Source: Nostoc sp. CHAB 5824
GTDB taxonomy: Bacteria > Cyanobacteriota > Cyanobacteriia > Cyanobacteriales > Nostocaceae
Length of the DNA stretch: 64,000 bases
Direction: 5' to 3'
Assembly (NCBI RefSeq): GCF_020829665.1
Contig: NZ_JAIVFT010000010.1
Location: forward strand, 200,071 to 264,070
Below are positions 1-8,182 of this stretch, one piece after another (within the stretch, counting starts at the first letter, position 1; every line of letters begins with the position of its first letter). The notes under the pieces were generated by a model. It had not been told where the DNA came from and searched no databases. It saw nothing but the letters and a program-made list of their open reading frames with translations. The position numbers and the translations under genes were made by a program.

Positions 1-2
1 TA

Positions 3-2972
3 ACTGTCTACACCAGAGAAGCTTTGCCTATTGATTGGGCAATGACGCAAAATAATCTCGCTGCTGCCTACAGCAATAGAATAAAAGGAGACAGGGCAGA
101 TAACATCGAACAGGCGATCGCTGCTTCTACTGCTGCTTTAACTGTCAGAACCAGAGAAGCTTTGCCTCAATCTTGGGCAGCAGCGCAAAATAATCTCGCT
201 ACTGCCTACAGCAATAGAATAAAAGGAGACAGGGCAGATAACATCGAACAGGCGATCGCTGCTTTTACTGCTGCTTTAACTGTCAGAACCAGAGAAGCTT
301 TGCCTACTGATTGGGCAATGACGCAAAATAATCTCGCAAATGCTTACAGGGAAAGAATAAAAGGAGACAGGGCAGATAACATTGAACAGGCGATCGCTGC
401 TTTTACTGCTGCTTTAACTATTTACACCAGAGAAGCTTTGCCTATTGATTGGGCAATGACGCAAAATAATCTCGCTGCTGCCTACAGGGAAAGAATAAAA
501 GGAGACAGGGCAGATAACATCGAACAGGCGATCGCTGCTTCTACTGCTGCTTTAACTGTCTACACCAGAGAAGCTTTGCCTATTGATTGGGCAATGACGC
601 AAAATAATCTCGCTGCTGCCTACAGGGAAAGAATAAAAGGAGACAGGGCAGATAACATTGAACAGGCGATCGCTGCTTTTACTGCTGCTTTAACTGTCAG
701 AACCAGAGAAGCTTTGCCTCAATCTTGGGCAGCAACGCAAAATAATCTCGCAAATGCCTACGGGGAAAGAATAAAAGGAGACAGGGCAGATAACATCGAA
801 CAGGCGATCGCTGCTTTTACTGCTGCTTTAACTGTCAGAACCAGAGAAGCTTTGCCTATTGATTGGGCAATGACCCAAAATAATCTCGGACTTGCCTACA
901 GCTATAGAATTAAAGGAGACAAGGCAGATAATATCGAAAATGCGATCGCTGCTTATACTGCTGCTTTAACCGTCAGAACTAGAGAAGCTTTGCCTATTGA
1001 TTGGGCAGCAACGCAAAATAATCTCGCAAATGCCTACAGGGACAGAATTAAAGGAGACAGGGCAGATAACATCGAAAATGCGATCGCTGCTTATACTGCT
1101 GCTTTAACCGTCAGAACTAGAGAAGCTTTGCTTACTGAATGGGCAGCAACGCAAAATAATCTCGCAATTGCCTACAGGGAGAGAATTAAAGGAGACAGGG
1201 CAGATAACATCGAAAATGTGATCGCTGCTTTTACTGCTGCTTTAACTGTCAGAACTAGAGAAGCTTTGCCTGAAGACCATGCAGAAACCTTGTTTGGACT
1301 GGGAAGAACTTATCAAGACGCAAACAAGTTTGACTTAGCATACAATGATTTTGAGTCTGCCATTGTCACCATAGAATCTTTGCGAGAAGAAATAGTATCT
1401 GGAGAAGAAAGCAAACGCAAACAAGCAGAAAAGTTTAACAAAGTTTATAGCAGCATGGTAGAAGTTTGCTTTGAATTAGGTAATATCACGGCAGCGATTG
1501 AATATGTTGAACGTAGTAAAACCCGTAATTTAGTTGAACAAATTCTTGAACGTGACTCTAAAACCATCTTCCCTCCAGAAGTAGCCACTCGACTAGAAAC
1601 ATACAGAGATGAAATAGCCACAGGACAATATCAAATCCAAAATGGCAAAGCTGAAAATCCCAAAGTCCTTGCACAACATCTACAACAGTTGCGAAAGCAG
1701 CGTAATGAATTGCAAAACCAATACTTACCTGTTGGTTATGGTTTCAAATTCGACTTTTTCCAAGGTTCTTTGGATGAGCATACAGCCATTATCGAGTGGT
1801 ATATTCTCAACGATAAAATTCTGGCATTTATTGTCACAAAACAAAGAGAGGTAACTGTTTGCCAATCCCAACCAGAAGACCGAGAAGCTTTGTATGATTG
1901 GGGAAATCAATATTTGCAGAATTACTACAATCAAAAAGACCAATGGCAGAATAACTTAGGGAAAGCACTCAAAGAATTAGCTTCGATTCTGCACATTGAT
2001 GAAATATTAACCCAGATACCAAAGCACTGCGATAAACTCATCCTAATTCCCCATCAATTCCTGCATTTATTCCCCCTTCATGCAATTCCAATAAATCAAA
2101 ATTCTGAAAATTCGTCTTGTCTTCTGGATTTATTTGCTGGTGGTGTCAGCTATGCACCCAGTTGTCAACTACTGCAACAGGTACAACAGCGCAAACGTCC
2201 TGATTTTCAATCTCTATTTGCAATTCAAAACCCCACAGAAGACCTGAATTACACCAATTTGGAAGTAGAAAGCATATTATCTTACTTTCCTTATCATCAA
2301 GTATTATCCAAAAACCAAGCTACAAAAGCTGCCTTATCCCAAGCAGCAACACCATTAAAAGAAGCAAATTATCTCCACTTTTCTTGTCACGGTTCTTTCA
2401 ACTTCAATTCTCCCCAAAATTCTTTTTTATTATTAGCAGATGCCTATATTGACCCCGTTCCTGATGATGCTAACCCAGAAAGATATCTCAAAGTTTCCGA
2501 TACTGAAGCTGTAGATTTAAGTAAATGTTTGACATTGGGTAATTTATTTGAACGAACCTTCGACTTTAGTCAAACTCGTCTCGTGGTTCTCTCAGCCTGC
2601 GAAACAGGTTTAACTGACTTCAATAATACCAGTGATGAATATATCGGCTTACCTAGTGGCTTTCTCTATGCAGGTAGTAGCAGTGTTGTAAGTAGTTTAT
2701 GGACGGTAAACGATTTATCAACATCCTTTTTGATGATTAAGTTCATTCAAATTTTAAAAAATGCTACAGATATGTCAATACCACTTGCTATGAATCAAGC
2801 CCAGCGTTGGTTGCGGGATGCTACTAAAGAAGAATTACAGGAATGGGTAAAAAAGTTGGCGTTAGATAGCACTAAGAAAGGAAAGATACGTCGTCAAGTT
2901 AATAATATGACTGGAGAGCAACCATTCACCTCTCCTTTTCATTGGGCTGCATTTACTGCTGTTGGCAAATAG
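3..2972 (+). CDS. TPR-CHAT protease, 5' end outside window
   Basis: Predicted caspase-like cysteine peptidase of the CHAT family fused to tetratricopeptide repeats. The frame is open to the left edge, so the true start lies outside the window. Counting from a TTG at 24, nine near-identical 46-residue TPR-like units (NNLA-AY-RIKGDRADNIE-AIAA) are followed by one degenerate TPR, a charged helical linker and the C-terminal CHAT domain. The probable catalytic dyad is visible: His789 in HFSCHG and Cys859 in LSACETG. CHAT peptidases of this shape are generally linked to regulated proteolysis, cell death or defence, with TPRs sensing a partner. The stop codon overlaps the ribosome-binding site of the next gene, so the two are probably translated together. 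Substrate unknown. Confidence 0.9.
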   Translation, partial: TVYTREALPIDWAMTQNNLAAAYSNRIKGDRADNIEQAIAASTAALTVRTREALPQSWAAAQNNLATAYSNRIKGDRADNIEQAIAAFTAALTVRTREALPTDWAMTQNNLANAYRERIKGDRADNIEQAIAAFTAALTIYTREALPIDWAMTQNNLAAAYRERIKGDRADNIEQAIAASTAALTVYTREALPIDWAMTQNNLAAAYRERIKGDRADNIEQAIAAFTAALTVRTREALPQSWAATQNNLANAYGERIKGDRADNIEQAIAAFTAALTVRTREALPIDWAMTQNNLGLAYSYRIKGDKADNIENAIAAYTAALTVRTREALPIDWAATQNNLANAYRDRIKGDRADNIENAIAAYTAALTVRTREALLTEWAATQNNLAIAYRERIKGDRADNIENVIAAFTAALTVRTREALPEDHAETLFGLGRTYQDANKFDLAYNDFESAIVTIESLREEIVSGEESKRKQAEKFNKVYSSMVEVCFELGNITAAIEYVERSKTRNLVEQILERDSKTIFPPEVATRLETYRDEIATGQYQIQNGKAENPKVLAQHLQQLRKQRNELQNQYLPVGYGFKFDFFQGSLDEHTAIIEWYILNDKILAFIVTKQREVTVCQSQPEDREALYDWGNQYLQNYYNQKDQWQNNLGKALKELASILHIDEILTQIPKHCDKLILIPHQFLHLFPLHAIPINQNSENSSCLLDLFAGGVSYAPSCQLLQQVQQRKRPDFQSLFAIQNPTEDLNYTNLEVESILSYFPYHQVLSKNQATKAALSQAATPLKEANYLHFSCHGSFNFNSPQNSFLLLADAYIDPVPDDANPERYLKVSDTEAVDLSKCLTLGNLFERTFDFSQTRLVVLSACETGLTDFNNTSDEYIGLPSGFLYAGSSSVVSSLWTVNDLSTSFLMIKFIQILKNATDMSIPLAMNQAQRWLRDATKEELQEWVKKLALDSTKKGKIRRQVNNMTGEQPFTSPFHWAAFTAVGK
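24..1265 (+). repeat. 138-bp tandem repeat array coding TPR units
   Basis: Nine tandem 138-bp (46-codon) units encode the N-terminal repeats of the CHAT protein, and the array continues past the left edge. Units are nearly identical at nucleotide level. The main differences are the two residues before RIKGD (SN, RE, GE, SY, RD) and the codons around PIDW, PQSW or PTDW. Most units carry an embedded GCGATCGC octamer; the last has TGATCGC instead. The similarity implies recent unit expansion or homogenisation. Confidence 0.95.
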
Positions 2973-2982
2973 GAGAATAATA

Positions 2983-3321
2983 ATGTCTGATTATGAAATA
3001 ACTGTTAATATTTTTATCCATCTACTGAATACTCAATCTTCTCTATTTTCAGCAGAGGATAGAATTACACTAATAAAATTGATTAATAACCGACCTGATG
3101 ATATTAAATCTTTATCTAATGCTATTTCCGATTGGCTGTCAGAACATCCTGAAGTAGATAACGCTTTAGCAGAATTTGAGGAAATAGGAAAAAGAGGGCC
3201 AGGCGATAAGCAAGCAAATACAAATATTCCCAAATACGAACTTGATAAAAAGAATATACTTAATGAGATTCAACAAAGTTTGTCATCTGCTAAGGAGATA
3301 AAAAAACCGACTTCGACTTAG
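2983..3321 (+). CDS. Small acidic protein of CHAT locus 1
   Basis: Predicted 112-residue cytoplasmic protein of unknown function. ATG at 2983 is chosen because AGGAG (2971-2975) lies seven bases upstream; a TTG at 2962 would overlap the CHAT gene. The first 70 residues look helical, with leucine-rich spacing (FIHLLN, LIKLINNRP, AISDWLSEHPEV). This is loosely reminiscent of the small effector-associated adaptor domains found beside CHAT and caspase-like effectors, but that link is inference. The C-terminus is Lys-rich. Its coupling to the protease gene suggests a partner or regulator of the CHAT protein. Confidence 0.7.
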   Translation: MSDYEITVNIFIHLLNTQSSLFSAEDRITLIKLINNRPDDIKSLSNAISDWLSEHPEVDNALAEFEEIGKRGPGDKQANTNIPKYELDKKNILNEIQQSLSSAKEIKKPTST

Positions 3322-3352
3322 ATCCCCGACTTGTTTAAGAAGTCGGGGATCT
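3320..3352. terminator. 13-bp perfect hairpin between CHAT locus genes
   Basis: Perfect inverted repeat: AGATCCCCGACTT at 3320-3332 and its complement at 3340-3352, with a 7-nt loop. It overlaps the stop codon of the preceding gene. There is no strong T-run, so it may act as a transcript-processing or attenuation hairpin rather than a full terminator. Degenerate relatives occur near 20612 and 21515, so it belongs to a dispersed palindromic repeat family. Confidence 0.7.
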
Positions 3353-3382
3353 GAACACTGCGATATTTATCTTTAATTTAAA

Positions 3383-4789
3383 ATGGATTATTTTTCAACA
3401 GGAAAGATAGCTTATCCCAAACTAACTCTTTATGCTTTTCATCTGAAGCATAGCCAGTCACAAAAACCTAAAATTCCTGTAAAAAATGCCAACGATTTAT
3501 GGTTCAAATGCCAGCAGCTTGGTAAAAAACTTGGTATACCTAAACTAGAAACTTTACCTAAACTGATTGAAAAAGCAAATAATAAAAAAACTAGCATCAC
3601 TGGAGAAATACTTCCCGAACGTTTCTTAAAATTTACCGCCATCCAACATCAACAAAATCTACACTTAAGCGGTGAAGCTAATCCCCTAGAAATTCACGAT
3701 ACCTACGCCCTTGATTTAACTCTACGTTATCCTTCTTCAGAAGTAAAACTTGCTGATTTAAGATGGCTCAATCCAGATGATTGCTTACTTTCTAAAAATA
3801 TCAAAGCTTCTCTAGGACAAACCCTAGTATTTTTTGCTCAACCTGTAGGAAAAATAGATGATGAACAAGCATTCGCTGATGCTTGTGTCAAAGCATTATT
3901 ATCAGAAGAAACTTTCCAAAAACTAAAGATTTACCGTCAACATCAAGGGCAATTATTAGGTAGTCCAATATTTGAATATAACAATGATGCTGATTTTCCT
4001 GAAACACAGTGTCATTTATTAATTTGGTTAAATACCCATCCCCAAACTACAGAATTAGAAAACAAAGGAGAATATTATTATCCTTTAATTGACCTTCTTC
4101 TTTGTCGCAGTAAAATTATTTATGCTCGTTCTGAAGCTATATGGTGTTATGAACAAGCTAGATCAGCTTATTCTGATCTGGAAAAGTATAAGCAAAAATT
4201 TAAAGAGCAAAAAAATAACTCTATAAATTCAAAATTTGATAATTTCAATCAATGGCTTCAGGAAATACCAGAAATTTCTTTTAATTATGTTGATTATTTA
4301 AGAGATTTAGAACTGCACAAAACTACAATTCAAACTAATAGTAAAAACTATCGTTTATATCTTGAGAAGCTAAATAAAATAGGCATTGACTCAGATAATT
4401 TAGAATTTTTGTCCAACTTTCTGGAACTAGCTGAAGATACCTTTGTCGAACAAATTAACACAAACTTAGCTTATCTTACCCCTGGTCAAAACCTCTTTGA
4501 CCAGATGATTGGCACAATTCGCGGCATAGTAGAGTTAGAACAAGCCAAACGCGATCGCTCTTTAGAACGCACCATCCAAGTACTAGGTATAGCCTTTGGT
4601 GGCGGTGCAATAGTTTCTGGTGTTGTCACCCAACACATAGATAAACCCTTTGCACCACAGATAAATTTCAAGTACCCAGTTCACCCCTTGGTGTCATCTT
4701 TACTTTGGAGTGTTTTAGCTACGGTGATCTTTGGTATAGTGGCATGGTGGGTTACTCAACCGAAACCAAAGAGAAATAAACAGAAGTAG
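3383..4789 (+). CDS. Hypothetical protein with two C-terminal membrane segments
   Basis: 468-residue protein I do not recognise. The first 400 residues look soluble: a possible ligand or interaction domain, then charged helical stretches (YSDLEKYKQKFKEQKNN; LERTIQ). Two hydrophobic segments follow near residues 400-420 (GIAFGGGAIVSGVV) and 435-460 (LLWSVLATVIFGIVAWWV), then a short Lys/Arg-rich tail. The layout resembles two-helix membrane proteins such as CorA or SLATT-type effectors, without a sequence signature of either. It is third in line after the CHAT protease and its small partner on the same strand, so it may be a membrane effector or anchor for that system (inference). No clear Shine-Dalgarno precedes the ATG. 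Confidence 0.8.
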   Translation: MDYFSTGKIAYPKLTLYAFHLKHSQSQKPKIPVKNANDLWFKCQQLGKKLGIPKLETLPKLIEKANNKKTSITGEILPERFLKFTAIQHQQNLHLSGEANPLEIHDTYALDLTLRYPSSEVKLADLRWLNPDDCLLSKNIKASLGQTLVFFAQPVGKIDDEQAFADACVKALLSEETFQKLKIYRQHQGQLLGSPIFEYNNDADFPETQCHLLIWLNTHPQTTELENKGEYYYPLIDLLLCRSKIIYARSEAIWCYEQARSAYSDLEKYKQKFKEQKNNSINSKFDNFNQWLQEIPEISFNYVDYLRDLELHKTTIQTNSKNYRLYLEKLNKIGIDSDNLEFLSNFLELAEDTFVEQINTNLAYLTPGQNLFDQMIGTIRGIVELEQAKRDRSLERTIQVLGIAFGGGAIVSGVVTQHIDKPFAPQINFKYPVHPLVSSLLWSVLATVIFGIVAWWVTQPKPKRNKQK

Positions 4790-4845
4790 GCATTAGAGCA
4801 AGTTATCCTACCACGCCACATTAATAGTAGGAATAATCTTGCTGT

Positions 4846-4874
4846 GCGATGTCTACGACGGGCTACGCCTACGC
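4846..4874 (+). repeat. Dispersed GCGATGTCT-CGACGGGCTACGCCTACGC repeat
   Basis: A 29-bp copy of a short repeat found again at 56802-56830 (one base different) and, partial and inverted, at 19303-19321. Related fragments occur near 10323, 28010 and 30768. All lie in gaps. No function is visible. Confidence 0.8.
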
Positions 4875-4910
4875 GCATTTTCGACAACCAGAAAAATTCA
4901 CACTATTTTC

Positions 4911-5010
4911 GGTTGATATGCGATCGCTCTTTTGAGCCAGAGCCTCGAATTATTCCTCAAACTCAATTTCACAGAAAGCTTTTAACAAATCGATGCAATT
5001 AGCGATCGCC
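4911..5010. repeat. 100-bp direct repeat, left copy (M42 3'-end relic)
   Basis: This block aligns without gaps to 5618-5717, 83 of 100 bases identical by hand count. The right copy holds the last codons of the PemK-like toxin and the last codons of the M42 peptidase gene. Read on the minus strand, this left copy still spells AIANCIDLLKAFCEIEFEE and a stop, matching the peptidase's C-terminus. It is therefore a relic of a duplication around the toxin-antitoxin cassette. Confidence 0.85.
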
Positions 5011-5088
5011 TTCATCGGTAGAGATAACCAAAAACTATAATAAATGCATAAAGCAACCAATACAGGCAAGGTTAGGAGAATCTAAATA

Positions 5089-5298
5089 ATGCAGGCTGAT
5101 AGCATTTCACAGCAAAGAATACTTGAAAAAATTCAAAAACTGCCTCCCGAAAAAGTTTTGCTAGTTGAAGATTTTATTGATTCTTTGGATCAGCAAAATA
5201 AAGACCATAGCTTTACCTTTGCAGCAGCAAAACTTTCTGAACCAGTTCTGCTCAAAATCTGGGATAACCCTGATGATGCAGAATATGACAAACTATGA
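5089..5298 (+). CDS. Antitoxin-like protein of PemK/MazF pair
   Basis: 69-residue small protein resembling cyanobacterial antitoxins of the DUF2281 type: an N-terminal helix (SISQQRILEKIQKLPPEKVLLVEDFIDSL written in parts as ILEKIQKLPPEK, then LLVEDFIDSL) and a short acidic tail. A GGAG lies about ten bases before the ATG. Its last 14 bases overlap the start of the PemK/MazF-like toxin gene, the classic order for antitoxin-toxin operons. It should bind and neutralise the toxin and probably autoregulate the operon. Family assignment rests on pattern and context. Confidence 0.75.
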   Translation: MQADSISQQRILEKIQKLPPEKVLLVEDFIDSLDQQNKDHSFTFAAAKLSEPVLLKIWDNPDDAEYDKL

Positions 5299-5623
5299 AT
5301 TTGGTGATGTTGTTTTAGTGCCGTTTCCCTTTACTGACCAGACTACTACTAAAAAACGTCCAGCAATAGTTGTGAGTTCTAATAGCTATCAACGTGAGCG
5401 TTCGGATTTAATATTGATAGCCATTACCAGTCAAGCAAATCCCGCAACTTCCTTTGGTGAAATCACAATTAATGGATGGCGATTAGCTGGTCTTCTCAAA
5501 CCTTCAATTATCAAACCAGTTTTGACTACCATAAATAAAGGGCTAGTGATTAAAAAGTTAGGACGACTTGAGGAACCAGACCTTCAGACTTTGCAAAACC
5601 TTTTTCTGGCTATTTTGGGTTGA
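5285..5623 (+). CDS. PemK/MazF-family endoribonuclease toxin
   Basis: 112-residue toxin of the MazF/PemK family, which cleaves RNA at short sequences. ATG at 5285 is chosen because it gives the standard N-terminus (YEFGDVVLVPFPFTD) and a 14-nt overlap with the antitoxin. The family's KKRPAIVVS strand, a Ser/Thr-rich central strand (LIAITSQ) and the LKPSIIKPVLTTI segment are all present, so it looks intact. An upstream in-frame ATG at 5165 would lie inside the antitoxin gene. The stop falls within the right copy of the 100-bp direct repeat. Confidence 0.85.
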   Translation: MTNYEFGDVVLVPFPFTDQTTTKKRPAIVVSSNSYQRERSDLILIAITSQANPATSFGEITINGWRLAGLLKPSIIKPVLTTINKGLVIKKLGRLEEPDLQTLQNLFLAILG

Positions 5624-5717
5624 TATGCGATCGCTCCTTCAAATCAAAGCCTCAACACATCACTCAAACTCAGTTTCGCAGAAAGTTTTTAACAAATCGA
5701 TACAATTAGCGATCGCT
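5618..5717. repeat. 100-bp direct repeat, right copy
   Basis: Partner of 4911-5010 (83/100 identical, ungapped), 707 bp away. It spans the toxin stop codon and the 3' end of the minus-strand M42 peptidase gene. The pair brackets the whole toxin-antitoxin cassette. Confidence 0.85.
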
Positions 5718-6703
5718 CCTAAATGAGCAATTTCATATCCATGTGTGTTTTGTGTGGGAAACGCCAAACAAGCAGCACGCCCAACATGACCAAATTTCAT
5801 GGCAATTGAAGCATCACTACCAAACCCACTCAAAGTTGTTAATTGTATCGGCATATCGAGTTGCTTGGCACTATGGCGCAGTTGCCCATTTAAAGTTTCA
5901 TCATATATCCCATAGGCATCTTGAGATAAAAGTACAGGACTTTCTCCATCCTTAACAGGATATTCCTCAGATAATGGACAAATTTCTAAAGCAATCAAGG
6001 CATCCAAACGCTGGTTTTGGGTAAAAAATAGCGCCCCAATTGCCCCCACTTCTTCTTTAGCTGACGCTACTAAATAAACATCGACTACTGGCTGTTTCAG
6101 GTTTTCAGCCAAAGCTAGCAAAATGGCAACAGAAGCTTTGTTATCCAAAGTGTAACCAGCAATATGATCCTTTAACCGAATTGGACGCTTGCGATGTTTG
6201 CCAATTACCATTCTAGTTCCAGGTCGAATGCCAGATGCTTCTAATTCAGCAGATGTCAGCTTCGTTTCAATCCAGGCATTTTCCCACTTAACAGTAGTAT
6301 CTTCCTGCTGCACTTTTTGGGGTGATTCGTGGGAAACGTGGCGGGAACCAAAGCTGAGAATACCGCTAATGGTTTCGTTATCTCCAATTAAATCTACAAC
6401 GCCTTCGCCGTAAACCCACGGGAAAGAACCGCCAAGTTTGCGAACTTCCACACGACCTTCATCACCAAGGCTCTTGACAATTGCGCCAATTTCGTCCTTA
6501 TGGGCAGTAATAGCGATTCTTCGGTCTGAACTTTTCCCTGGAATCTTCGCAATAATATTATCGGCGCGATCGCACCAAACTTCCACACCCAGCGCCGCAA
6601 ATCGTTGCATCAACAACTGATTAATCTCAGCTTCTACACCACTTGGAGAATGGTGCATGACTAATTCTTCAATAATTTGAAATAAGCGATCGTAATCCCA
6701 CAT
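5660..6703 (-). CDS. M42 family metallo-aminopeptidase
   Basis: 347-residue peptidase of family M42 (often mislabelled endoglucanase), a cytoplasmic di-metal aminopeptidase that forms large oligomers. Metal and catalytic residues are visible: His68 and Asp70 in AHKDEIG, Asp187 in TLDNKAS, the Glu217-Glu218 pair in AKEEVG, Glu240, and His321 in NTHGYEIAH. A longer reading frame from 6757 exists, but ATG at 6703 starts directly before the conserved N-terminal helix (MWDYDRLFQIIEELV) and avoids overlap with the next gene. The gene lies 13 bases downstream of the GDSL esterase gene on the same strand. Its 3' end has been partly duplicated at 4911-5010. Confidence 0.92.
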   Translation of the reverse strand: MWDYDRLFQIIEELVMHHSPSGVEAEINQLLMQRFAALGVEVWCDRADNIIAKIPGKSSDRRIAITAHKDEIGAIVKSLGDEGRVEVRKLGGSFPWVYGEGVVDLIGDNETISGILSFGSRHVSHESPQKVQQEDTTVKWENAWIETKLTSAELEASGIRPGTRMVIGKHRKRPIRLKDHIAGYTLDNKASVAILLALAENLKQPVVDVYLVASAKEEVGAIGALFFTQNQRLDALIALEICPLSEEYPVKDGESPVLLSQDAYGIYDETLNGQLRHSAKQLDMPIQLTTLSGFGSDASIAMKFGHVGRAACLAFPTQNTHGYEIAHLGAIANCIDLLKTFCETEFE

Positions 6704-6716
6704 CAATACAGTTAGT

Positions 6717-7760
6717 TTAATTTTCAACTGTTGTATGAGACAATTGTGCATCAACAACCCGACCTACTGTCATAAGTGCTGATCTTTTTTGTTGACGCTT
6801 CAGCACTCCTAGCGCACCAAAAGTACCAAGGGCTAAAATTCCCAAGTTGATCGCAGGTTCAGGAACAGACTTAGCCTCAATCGCCGCCAGCGCAGTATCT
6901 GCTATTACCTTATGAGCAGCAGTGGTTGGGTGGAAACCGTCCCAGATGAGAAACTTGTTGTTGGCTGGGTCACATATATCTAGCCTAGATAGACAAGACT
7001 CGGTTACATTCGTAAAACCTAATGCACTTGCCTGATTAAATAAAGAATAAGAATCAATAGAGATGATGTTAAGATTCGGGTTTTGACTCAAAGCGCTCAC
7101 AGTTTGTGCTAAACCCAAGTTAAACTCACTTGTCGATTTGCTAAGGGTTGTTGGGTTGCGATCGTTGATTTTAGCTGCTGGGAGCTGTCCTAAATCTGAC
7201 AAGTTAAATACCAAAATATTTTTCGCGCCGACTCCTACCAGAGTATTCAACGCCAGGGATATATTACTAATTGGCGTGGTAGAGTCTTCGGGATTGAGAA
7301 AAAAGAAATCATTCGCACCTCCCCACAATGTATAAAGTGCATCTGGATTAGCAGTTTGATTATTTGTTTGCAGAGTTCCAGCAAAACCAAGAACTTGTTG
7401 GAGTACTCCCGGTAAATTTGGATTGGGAACGACAGCATTACCTGAACCAGAACTAGCACCACCGAAGGCGAAGTTTATCCCTTGGTTAGCAATTGCTGGG
7501 GAAGGAATAGTAGTGAATAAAGTAGGCTTTAACCCTAGCTGATCTCCGAGATAATCTACCCAAAGTGGCCCATTGGAAAAACGTCCTTCAAAGTATGGTG
7601 GGCTTGGAGGATATGTTTTACCGGTAGCATTGTATATATTGCCTGTATCGGAAAGACTATCGCCAAATACATAAAGCTGATCAAAACTTACAGCCGAGGC
7701 TTTGGTCGGCAATATGAAAGAGAATAAAATAAATCCTGCCGCTACAGCTTGTTTTTTCAT
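6717..7760 (-). CDS. Secreted GDSL/SGNH esterase with PEP-CTERM motif
   Basis: 347-residue exported lipase/esterase-like protein of the SGNH superfamily. ATG at 7760 gives a clear signal peptide (MKKQAVAAGFILFSFILP, cleavage near KASA). The nucleophile is Ser35 in FGDSLSDTGN, with the GxND block (GGANDFF) and the Asp274/His277 block (DGFHPTTAAH). A PEP-CTERM-like sorting signal follows: VPEP at residues 299-302, a hydrophobic stretch, then KRQQKRSA. About 20 residues continue beyond the basic cluster, which is unusual for this signal. Expected at the cell surface or outer layers. The upstream in-frame extension to 7949 covers repeat DNA and is not credible. Confidence 0.88.
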   Translation of the reverse strand: MKKQAVAAGFILFSFILPTKASAVSFDQLYVFGDSLSDTGNIYNATGKTYPPSPPYFEGRFSNGPLWVDYLGDQLGLKPTLFTTIPSPAIANQGINFAFGGASSGSGNAVVPNPNLPGVLQQVLGFAGTLQTNNQTANPDALYTLWGGANDFFFLNPEDSTTPISNISLALNTLVGVGAKNILVFNLSDLGQLPAAKINDRNPTTLSKSTSEFNLGLAQTVSALSQNPNLNIISIDSYSLFNQASALGFTNVTESCLSRLDICDPANNKFLIWDGFHPTTAAHKVIADTALAAIEAKSVPEPAINLGILALGTFGALGVLKRQQKRSALMTVGRVVDAQLSHTTVEN

Positions 7761-7814
7761 ATTTGTTTTACCTGTGGTATCTTTTAGTCTGTTTAAAAGT
7801 AATGTAAGGGCGAT

Positions 7815-7918
7815 ATAGCGGTTCTCGTTTACGTGAGGCACACCCGTAGGGGCACGGCATACCGTGCCCCTACACCTTGCGATATAATGTTGTACCGCAT
7901 CTGAGTGGGAACCGCTAT
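7815..7918. mobile_element. 104-bp palindromic element (MITE-like)
   Basis: Terminal 10-bp inverted repeats ATAGCGGTTC (7815-7824) and GAACCGCTAT (7909-7918) enclose a perfect 12-bp hairpin (GTAGGGGCACGG at 7846-7857 and its complement at 7862-7873). A degenerate relative with the same ends lies at 19543-19622, and a solo end near 47818. There is no coding capacity, so it is a non-autonomous palindromic repeat in the upstream region of the esterase gene. Confidence 0.75.
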
Positions 7919-8182
7919 AGTCTGACAACTTATTTTTTGAGATACTCAAAACTAAATACGTCTCTTGAGTTAATTTACGTTGTTTTACTTAACTATGCCT
8001 CAAAAGTTCATCAAACACAGGTAAAAGTGCTGAAAATACCTAGATTTACATTCTCTTGAGAAAAAACAGGTATATTACAAAGAAATGGCAAAATTTACAT
8101 GCTAAAGGGTGGGAATTAGCCACTTTTATGGTATAGCTGAACTAATTGCAACAGAATGGTCTAGCTCATCGTAGATATCGCT
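7919..8182. other. Gap between esterase and SLH lipoprotein genes
   Basis: With the palindromic element at 7815-7918, this forms the 422-bp gap upstream of the esterase gene (7761-8182). It is AT-rich and I see no gene in it. It must hold the esterase promoter. Confidence 0.5.

Noticed and set aside
1..1265. CRISPR array
   Set aside because: The regular repeats are contiguous 138-bp coding units without spacers. No CRISPR-like repeat-spacer pattern was seen elsewhere in the window.
1642..1854. 70-codon plus-strand frame inside the CHAT gene
   Set aside because: Lies wholly within the protease in another frame and has no protein-like composition or start site.
7761..7949. In-frame N-terminal extension of the GDSL esterase
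   Set aside because: It translates the palindromic element and would bury the signal peptide; ATG at 7760 is the natural start.
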